DNA of 11,497 nucleotides from Candidatus Poseidoniaceae archaeon (GTDB lineage: Archaea; Thermoplasmatota; Poseidoniia; Poseidoniales; Poseidoniaceae). Numbering within the stretch: position 1 is the stretch's first letter; the number at the start of each line of letters is the position of its first letter. Of this stretch, positions 7,230 to 11,497 are shown piece by piece. The position numbers were made by a program, and so were the translations under genes. The stretch is taken from the NCBI GenBank assembly GCA_029250345.1, contig JAQXFL010000053.1:1-11497 (forward strand), given 5' to 3'. The notes beneath the pieces were generated by a model. The model ran no database searches. It saw nothing but the letters and a program-made list of their open reading frames with translations, and was not told where the DNA came from.

Positions 7230-7535
7230 TCAATCATTCCATTCAGGGTATGGGCAGAATGTTGTCAGACTCCATCCACTGTATGCGGCTCCAAGACGGT
7301 CAGCAAAGACAACGAGGTAATCCCAACGTCCTGAAACACTGAATGCCTCTCCATCCAAAGACTCGAAGTTCACGTGAATCCCCCAGTCATCCGCCAGTAT
7401 TTTCGCTTCACCAACCAGTTGAACTTTCTTCTCTTGGTACCAAACCTCTTGGCCATCAAAATTGTCCAATATATGTTGTTCAAAGCGTTCACGTAATGCC
7501 TTTTTTTTCTGTTCAATTTTCGCTTCTGGATCCAT
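7230..7535 (-). CDS. Small protein of unknown function upstream of selO
   Basis: The product is 101 aa with no recognised family. Residues 1-35 form a charged helix (KIEQKKKALRERFEQHILDN). The rest looks like alternating beta strands (EVWYQEKKVQLVGEAKI, WGIHVNFESL, WDYLVVFADRLG), ending in aromatic YSGWSLTTFCPYPEWND. It appears to be a soluble alpha+beta domain. The frame continues upstream to ATGs at 7682 and 7742, which would abut or overlap the divergent rhodanese gene. The ATG at 7535 is preferred because a strong archaeal promoter (TATA at 7557-7564) is centred 25.5 bp before it. It leads selO by 25 nt, so it may be a partner or target of SelO, but only the linkage supports that. Confidence 0.75.
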   Translation of the reverse strand: MDPEAKIEQKKKALRERFEQHILDNFDGQEVWYQEKKVQLVGEAKILADDWGIHVNFESLDGEAFSVSGRWDYLVVFADRLGAAYSGWSLTTFCPYPEWND

Positions 7536-7556
7536 ACAGAAGAAGCAATTCCACTG

Positions 7557-7564
7557 CATATAAG
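7557..7564 (-). promoter_or_regulatory. Archaeal TATA box (CTTATATG) with BRE-like GTAAAA
   Basis: On the minus strand the sequence reads GTAAAACTTATATG, a near-textbook BRE/TATA arrangement. The TATA centre is 25.5 bp from the ATG at 7535, so transcription should begin at or next to the start codon. This is the best promoter in the window and sets the start of the selO operon. Confidence 0.7.
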
Positions 7565-7680
7565 TTTTACAAAGCGATGAAGAACCAATACGAAAACTAG
7601 ATTCCACGTTGAGGTTACAAACCGAAACGCTTGTGTCCCGAACACCAAACTTCCAATACACATAGACCTCAGCAACCGCC

Positions 7681-8070
7681 ATGTCGCGCCTGCTGCCGTT
7701 GTTGATGATTGTCCTGCTCTCGGGCTGCATATCCGATGCCACAATGTGGGAAAGGGTCGGCGTCTCAGAGTTTGAAGATGGAATTCAAGACAATCCCGAT
7801 GGATTCCTTTTGGACGTACGAACGCAAGCCGAATGGGAACAAGACGGGCATCTTGAAAATGCCACTCTCATCCCACACACTGAACTCGAAAGCCGTGAAA
7901 GCGAACTTCCCGGCAACAAAGATGCACTCATACTGCTTTACTGCCGAAGTGGAAACCGGTCACAAGACGCAGCCCAAACACTGCTTGACATGGGATTCAC
8001 CAACTTGATGGAACTTGAGACCGGAATCAACGGTTGGAAAGATGCAGGCATGCCTGTGGTTTACCCCTGA
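7681..8070 (+). CDS. Rhodanese-domain lipoprotein (exported sulfurtransferase)
   Basis: The 129-aa product begins with a short hydrophobic signal and lipobox (MSRLLPLLMIVLLSGC, lipidated Cys16), so it is probably anchored outside the cytoplasmic membrane. Residues 27-127 are one rhodanese domain: FLLDVRTQAEWEQDGHLENA at 42-61, then the active loop Cys88-RSGNR-S with persulfide-forming Cys88 and Arg93, and a terminal GWKDAGMPVV. Rhodaneses move sulfane sulfur via a Cys persulfide; the substrate cannot be read from sequence. The start at 7681 is supported by the complete signal peptide. Only a weak TATA-like sequence lies about 26 bp upstream. A second rhodanese starts 9 nt after the stop, making a tandem pair. 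The selO operon is transcribed divergently. Confidence 0.92.
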   Translation: MSRLLPLLMIVLLSGCISDATMWERVGVSEFEDGIQDNPDGFLLDVRTQAEWEQDGHLENATLIPHTELESRESELPGNKDALILLYCRSGNRSQDAAQTLLDMGFTNLMELETGINGWKDAGMPVVYP

Positions 8071-8079
8071 GGTGATGGT

Positions 8080-8403
8080 ATGTTCAAATTCATAGCAAAC
8101 CTCATCGGGATGAAAGGACCGTCAATCGGTGAATTACTCAACGACGGCGCCTGCATCATCGATGTACGAACGCCTCAAGAGTACAACGCTGCCCATGGAG
8201 AAGAATCTCGAAATGTGCCCCTCGATTCAATTCAAACAAAGATCTCAAGTTTGAGGAAGGAAAAGAGGCCTATCATCACCTGCTGTGTGAGCGGTATGCG
8301 GTCAGGCCGTGCTGTAAAAATTCTCAAAAAAGCGGGCATTGAAGCGCACAACGGCGGCTCATGGCAATCTGTCGAAAAGGCGAGAAGTTCGAAGAGTGAA
8401 TGA
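8080..8403 (+). CDS. Single-domain rhodanese (probably cytoplasmic sulfurtransferase)
   Basis: This is a 107-aa rhodanese with no signal peptide, although residues 1-11 (MFKFIANLIGM) are mildly hydrophobic and amphipathic. Motifs are: the entry strand GACIIDVRTPQEYNAAHGEE at 23-42, and the active loop Cys69-VSGMR-S with Arg74, preceded by another Cys at 68. It ends AHNGGSWQSVEKA. The GHIxGAxN motif is degraded to AHGEESRNVPL, as in some short rhodaneses. GGTGATGGT sits before the ATG, a possible weak ribosome site, and the start is 9 nt after the lipoprotein rhodanese stop, so cotranslation is likely. With one member exported and one inside, they could handle sulfane sulfur on both sides of the membrane (inference). 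Confidence 0.9.
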   Translation: MFKFIANLIGMKGPSIGELLNDGACIIDVRTPQEYNAAHGEESRNVPLDSIQTKISSLRKEKRPIITCCVSGMRSGRAVKILKKAGIEAHNGGSWQSVEKARSSKSE

Positions 8404-8482
8404 GATTCATGCATCCGATTTTCGTCATCTCGAACAATTTAACGGGTTAATAATGATAAGAGAGGTCATTGACCGGCGGTTT

Positions 8483-9391
8483 ATGGAAGGAGACAACGCA
8501 ACGGTAGAAAAGACTCGAGTCCCCGAAAGAGCTCCTTTGATGGCTTGGCTCATTTCATGTATTCTTCTCACTGTTTGGAATCTCGCACGAGGCCTGAACC
8601 TTTGGGCAGGTTACAACTTTGGAGGAGCAATTATGGCCCTCATCGCTATTTCTATTCTATGGAGCGGACGAGTAAGAATGCCAGCACTTCCGCTTTGGAT
8701 TGCTTACTTTGCAACAATGTTGCACTTCGTCGGTGGTTCACTTGGAGCTGCTGACAGTGGCCCAGGACCGTTCTGTTTCGATGGAATGCAACCTGGCGAA
8801 TGGCTGTGCGCAGATGGAGTGAACGGCATGTACCATGTCCACCCTTGGTGGGACAAAGTGGTTCACAGCATGAACAGCACTGCAATTGCAATTGCATGGG
8901 CACTCGGTTGGAGAAGGATGTCGGAGCACAACGGTTGGAACCTTTCACCACGTACCGTTGCCTATACCACATTTTCACTTAGCGTTGCCATTGGTGTTGC
9001 TTACGAAGTCTACGAGTTTTTCGGCAAAACTATGTTTCAAACCATTGACCAAGGCGGATATGTCAACACCGCATCAGACTTGGTGAGCGACATGCTGGGC
9101 GCTGGTTTAGGCGTAATTTTTGCACACTTTTACGACCCAATGAACAAGACTTCATCATCAACTGGCGAAGGCGGGTTACCGACTCAAGTCACACTTACGA
9201 ACATAGCATCGTTCCCACTCCTCGTGATCGGTGCAGTGCTTTCACTTGATTTCTTGTTGCTAGGCGGCGGCATGGTTAACGAAGACTACGACCTTATTGG
9301 GCAATTGATGCTTGGCTCGATCTTTGTTGGTGCGGCACTCATTGCTGGAAGAATGGTACAACAATCCCAAGCAAACAAAGCCAAGGCGTGA
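8483..9391 (+). CDS. YjdF/DUF2238-like polytopic membrane protein
   Basis: The product is 302 aa from the ATG at 8483, with about eight hydrophobic segments (19-40, 44-62, 69-89, 126-143, 159-178, 197-215, 240-261, 269-290). The core matches the DUF2238 pattern: WWDKVVHSMNSTAIAI (Asp124, His128), AYEVYEFFG (Glu175, Glu178), and SDLVSDMLGAGLG (Asp199, Asp203). These intramembrane acidic and His residues suggest a metal or proton site, but the family's function is unknown. A loop before the DKVVH helix has Cys98 and Cys109, a possible extracellular disulfide. The frame extends upstream to ATGs at 8453 and 8339; the latter lies inside the rhodanese gene. Start choice is uncertain. It follows the rhodanese by 79 nt and may be cotranscribed. 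It converges on the NikR-like gene, 22 nt away. Confidence 0.82.
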   Translation: MEGDNATVEKTRVPERAPLMAWLISCILLTVWNLARGLNLWAGYNFGGAIMALIAISILWSGRVRMPALPLWIAYFATMLHFVGGSLGAADSGPGPFCFDGMQPGEWLCADGVNGMYHVHPWWDKVVHSMNSTAIAIAWALGWRRMSEHNGWNLSPRTVAYTTFSLSVAIGVAYEVYEFFGKTMFQTIDQGGYVNTASDLVSDMLGAGLGVIFAHFYDPMNKTSSSTGEGGLPTQVTLTNIASFPLLVIGAVLSLDFLLLGGGMVNEDYDLIGQLMLGSIFVGAALIAGRMVQQSQANKAKA

Positions 9392-9413
9392 AGAAGAGCG
9401 GGTCGAACTGACT

Positions 9414-9839
9414 TCAACAGCACCCAGTGTCTCGAACTGGAGCAGATACAAACGAAACTTTGTCGACGTTCAAAATATTCTGTAATTGCTCCATCGTTTC
9501 ACGGAACTGTTCCGCAGTCCCGATGGCATGCATAATGTCAACACATGTATGGCTGTGGTTCAAACAACTGTGACTGTAAGCGGTAATGTTGAGGCTGTGA
9601 GAATGTCGAATTTCCATCAACTTGTGCTCAATACCGTGCTGATAGTAAATAACGAGGTGACCTTCAACCACCTCATCTTTGTTCATGTTGGCAAGTTCAC
9701 CTCGGTGTTGAATTTCTCCGAAATACAGTGCTGCATCACGTAGAAATTTGCTTCGGTTCTGGTAGCCCGACTTGGCGATCAAGTCGTCAAGACCGTCTGC
9801 AAAAGTGCTGTCTACGCTAAAGGAAATGATTTGTCCCAT
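9414..9839 (-). CDS. NikR-like ribbon-helix-helix metal-responsive regulator
   Basis: This 141-aa protein has the size and layout of NikR. Residues 1-45 are a ribbon-helix-helix DNA-binding domain (IISFSVDSTFADGLDDLIAK, then NRSKFLRDAALYF). Residues 55-125 match the ACT-like metal domain (HLVIYYQHGIEHKLMEI, then SLNITAYSHSCLNHSHTCVDI, then TAEQFRETMEQLQ). In E. coli NikR the high-affinity nickel ligands are His76, His87, His89 and Cys95. Equivalents here are His79, His90, Cys92 and Cys99, so one His is replaced by Cys and one residue is inserted before the last Cys. The tail ends GCC. The ATG at 9839 is preferred over 9878 because it begins the RHH fold and has a TATA-like box about 26-28 bp upstream. 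The metal specificity is unknown and may not be nickel. Confidence 0.9.
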   Translation of the reverse strand: MGQIISFSVDSTFADGLDDLIAKSGYQNRSKFLRDAALYFGEIQHRGELANMNKDEVVEGHLVIYYQHGIEHKLMEIRHSHSLNITAYSHSCLNHSHTCVDIMHAIGTAEQFRETMEQLQNILNVDKVSFVSAPVRDTGCC

Positions 9840-9850
9840 GCTAAAAACCG

Positions 9851-9862
9851 GGGGCTGACCCC
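9851..9862. promoter_or_regulatory. GGGG-N4-CCCC inverted repeat in the regulator's leader (possible operator)
   Basis: Four-bp G/C arms flank CTGA, between the TATA-like box and the start codon of the NikR-like gene. It covers the expected initiation region, where RHH repressors often autoregulate. The sequence does not match the E. coli NikR operator, and the arms are short. Confidence 0.4.
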
Positions 9863-9871
9863 TAATAATAA
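9862..9871 (-). promoter_or_regulatory. TATA-like A/T box for the NikR-like gene
   Basis: The minus strand reads TTATTATTAG, centred about 27-28 bp upstream of the ATG at 9839. This spacing suits an archaeal promoter with little or no leader. The exact register in this A/T-rich stretch is uncertain. Confidence 0.5.
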
Positions 9872-9894
9872 TTCCCAAACCAAGAATAATAATT
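9864..9894. repeat. Direct repeat of AATAATAATT, 21-bp period
   Basis: Identical 10-bp copies lie at 9864-9873 and 9885-9894, two helical turns apart. Both are followed by similar bases (CCCA and ATCCA). One copy overlaps the TATA-like box of the NikR-like gene. They lie between the two divergent genes and could be tandem regulator sites or two divergent promoter boxes. Confidence 0.5.
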
Positions 9895-9998
9895 ATCCAT
9901 AGAGTGTCAAACGATGATAAAAATGATTCATTCGGTCTTCGTCTTCACACTCTGCTTACTTGCCTTTCGTATCGTGTCAAATCGATGCACCAAAAATA

Positions 9999-10006
9999 GC
10001 ATATAA
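9999..10006 (+). promoter_or_regulatory. Archaeal TATA box (GCATATAA) for the surface-protein gene
   Basis: The box is preceded by a BRE-like AAAAAT and centred 26.5 bp before the ATG at 10029. This spacing favours 10029 over the in-frame ATG at 10023 (20.5 bp), assuming the leaderless start seen at other genes here. Confidence 0.6.
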
Positions 10007-10028
10007 GGATTCAAAAGGTTTGATGCTT

Positions 10029-11497
10029 ATGTGGACTGATGAACAACTTGCTGAACAAGGATGGACCAACGAGCAAATTGCTACCTACCGCGCTGAAGAA
10101 GCAACACAAGCTGTAACGGCAGTTGCTGATCCTGTGATTTCTGAAACAATCAATCCAGAAACAATCAATCCAGAAACAACGCATCCAAGAAAGATTCTTC
10201 CAGCGCTGGATGAGCCGTTTGAAGCACCAGTGAAAGCGACTCCACAGATGTTGACTCAATCATCCATTTCCGCCATAGTGCTCGTCACTATGCTGGTTTT
10301 AGTGCCGTTTTCTCTCTATTCCATTTCAAACGCAGAGGGCACGCAAGGACCAAGCGGTGAAAGTGGCATGGCTGGCACAAACGGAACCGACGGTTCGAGT
10401 TTCCACCTTGTCACCTCTGCCACCGCACTCCCATCATGCGATGCATCCGTCAACAATCAAATCTTTTTCATCGCATCAGAGGCTGCGTTTCAGGTTTGCC
10501 AAACCGGCACATGGAACCCGATTGATCTAACGGGGCAGGATGGACTCAACGGCACGGATGGAGCAAACGGAACCAGTGGGATGAACGGAACAGACGGTGC
10601 TGATGGTGCCAATGGAGCAGATGGGCAAAACGGAGCAGATGGGCAAAACGGAGCCGACGGTGCATCGGGTAGCAACGGTCTAACCTCGCTGATAGTGACT
10701 CGTACCGAATCCATCGTCGAGGGTTGTACAAATGGTGGCACTCTTGTTGAAACGGGTGTTGATGACAACGGTGATAACACGCTCTCACTCAATGAAGTGG
10801 ATTCAATGGTCGTAGTATGCAATGGTGTGAGTGGCCAGGACGGTGCAAATGGTGCCGACGGTGCAGATGGAGCGAATGGAAGTTCGACCCAAACGATGGT
10901 TGTTGCACGGCTGTCGGCCGCTCCAGCCAACATGGGGTGCAACGGGACTGGAGAATTGCTCGAGCAGGGCATGGATGACGGTCGAAACGGTGGAATCCCG
11001 CAAAACGGGATTCTTGAAAGCAGCGAGGTGCTGTTTCGCACCTTGATCTGCACGCAATTTGACGTTGAGATGGCTGAGGATTTCAACCCCGGTGCCACAG
11101 GCAGCAGTCCGTCCAACTTCGCCTCCATCAACTCAACCATGTACTTCACCGCAAACAACGGAACCACAAGCGGAATCTGGGCCTATGAAAACGGAACCAT
11201 CTCGTTGGCATACTCGGGCAGTGTGCTTAATTTGCGAGCCATTGGCTCACAATTGATGTTCTCGGGACAAGATGCGAGCTTTAACATCAAACCGTATGTT
11301 TTTGATCCATCGAACGGTACAGCATGGCAAATTACAGAGATTTTCCCTGGGGGATCAAGCTATCCTGGGGAATTTACGCTCATTGGGACAACGGTGTTCT
11401 TCGCAGCAAGAGACAGTGTTGGTTCAACTGGCACTGGATTGTTTGACCTTTGGGCCTATGAAACTCTGAATTACAGTGTGTGGAAAGTCGAAGCAGA
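10029..11497 (+). CDS. Membrane-tethered surface protein: collagen-like, DUF7151-like and ELWxxDGT-like repeats (3' truncated)
   Basis: The frame is open to the window end, with 489 residues visible. In order: a cytoplasmic N-terminus with a doubled motif (WTDEQLAEQG then WTNEQIATYR, residues 2-21); a Pro/Glu/Thr linker; one TM at about 79-99, probably N-in; collagen-like Gly-X-Y runs at 104-122, 169-217 and 266-284; a Cys137-Cys157 module between the first two runs; DUF7151-like Cys modules at about 220-264 (GCTNGGT...GVDDNGDNTLSLNEVD...VVCNG) and 293-341; then propeller-like repeats from 351 (DFNPGATGSSP...MYFTA...GIWAYENGT; IFPGG...VFFAA...FDLWAYE) resembling ELWxxDGT repeats. Many N-x-S/T sequons (NGT, NGS) could be glycosylated. 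A cell-surface stalk with a terminal binding or adhesive propeller is inferred. The ATG at 10029 fits the TATA box; the ATG at 10023 adds two residues. Confidence 0.9.
   Translation, partial: MWTDEQLAEQGWTNEQIATYRAEEATQAVTAVADPVISETINPETINPETTHPRKILPALDEPFEAPVKATPQMLTQSSISAIVLVTMLVLVPFSLYSISNAEGTQGPSGESGMAGTNGTDGSSFHLVTSATALPSCDASVNNQIFFIASEAAFQVCQTGTWNPIDLTGQDGLNGTDGANGTSGMNGTDGADGANGADGQNGADGQNGADGASGSNGLTSLIVTRTESIVEGCTNGGTLVETGVDDNGDNTLSLNEVDSMVVVCNGVSGQDGANGADGADGANGSSTQTMVVARLSAAPANMGCNGTGELLEQGMDDGRNGGIPQNGILESSEVLFRTLICTQFDVEMAEDFNPGATGSSPSNFASINSTMYFTANNGTTSGIWAYENGTISLAYSGSVLNLRAIGSQLMFSGQDASFNIKPYVFDPSNGTAWQITEIFPGGSSYPGEFTLIGTTVFFAARDSVGSTGTGLFDLWAYETLNYSVWKVEA
10143..10187 (+). 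repeat. 15-bp tandem repeat, three copies
   Basis: Two exact copies of GAAACAATCAATCCA are followed by one with two changes. They encode ETINP-ETINP-ETTHP in the cytoplasmic linker of the surface protein. The number of in-frame units may vary between strains. Confidence 0.8.
10614..10649 (+). repeat. 18-bp tandem repeat in the collagen-like region
   Basis: Two exact copies of GGAGCAGATGGGCAAAAC encode GADGQN twice inside the second collagen-like run. Flanking triplets are diverged relatives. Perfect nucleotide identity suggests recent duplication. Confidence 0.8.

Noticed and set aside
7536..7742. Upstream extension of the 101-aa gene to ATGs at 7682 or 7742
   Set aside because: It would abut or overlap the rhodanese signal-peptide region and would cover a strong TATA box placed exactly for the ATG at 7535.
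9486..9743. 85-aa plus-strand frame antisense to the NikR-like gene
   Set aside because: The NikR-like protein on the minus strand has clear RHH and metal-domain motifs; this frame has none.
10143..10187. Short repeats considered as a CRISPR array
   Set aside because: The copies are directly adjacent with no spacers, lie inside a coding frame and encode ETINP units.
10490..11167. 225-aa minus-strand Pro/Ser/Ala-rich frame
   Set aside because: It is the antisense mirror of the Gly-X-Y codons of the surface protein (GGT/GGA Gly codons read as Pro/Ser). It has no domain or promoter, and the plus frame has clear domains.

Overview
The window looks like a chromosomal piece of a planktonic archaeon, most likely a Marine Group II euryarchaeote (Poseidoniales). 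This is inference without a database search. The supports are: several genes have A/T-rich TATA-like boxes centred about 23-27 bp before an ATG (archaeal promoters giving leaderless mRNAs); tRNA-Gln has an A1-U72 pair and no encoded CCA; genes are tightly packed on both strands at moderate GC; and a membrane-tethered surface protein combines collagen-like, DUF7151-like and ELWxxDGT-like repeats. No insertion sequence, CRISPR array, integrase or phage gene was seen, so this reads as core or semi-core chromosome.

Layout. 1-610: the end of a small multi-TM protein with an LDLa-like acidic Cys tail (+), then tRNA-Gln(UUG) (-). 668-1803: a divergent pair, an HD-domain phosphohydrolase of the HDDC2/YfbR type (-) and an AlkA-like HhH-GPD base-excision glycosylase (+), both plausible nucleotide or DNA upkeep genes. 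1844-2800: an Ala/Lys-rich helical protein with four TM segments (+). 2790-4542: an acyl-CoA dehydrogenase behind a small Arg-rich hypothetical gene (-). 4648-5633: a two-TM protein followed by a 62-aa CxxC/CxxC protein (-). 5681-7535: an unknown 101-aa gene followed by SelO/YdiU, the pseudokinase-fold AMPylase (-). 7681-9391: a lipoprotein rhodanese, a second single-domain rhodanese and a YjdF/DUF2238-like membrane protein (+). 9414-9839: a NikR-like ribbon-helix-helix metal regulator (-). 10029-end: a large tethered surface protein, cut by the window edge (+).

Putative operons on the minus strand are 4542>2790, 5633>4648 and 7535>5681. On the plus strand the two rhodaneses are 9 nt apart and may be transcribed with the YjdF-like gene. 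The most interesting regions are 9414-10029, where a NikR homologue with an apparently changed metal-ligand set has structured upstream DNA and faces the surface-protein gene, and the surface protein itself.
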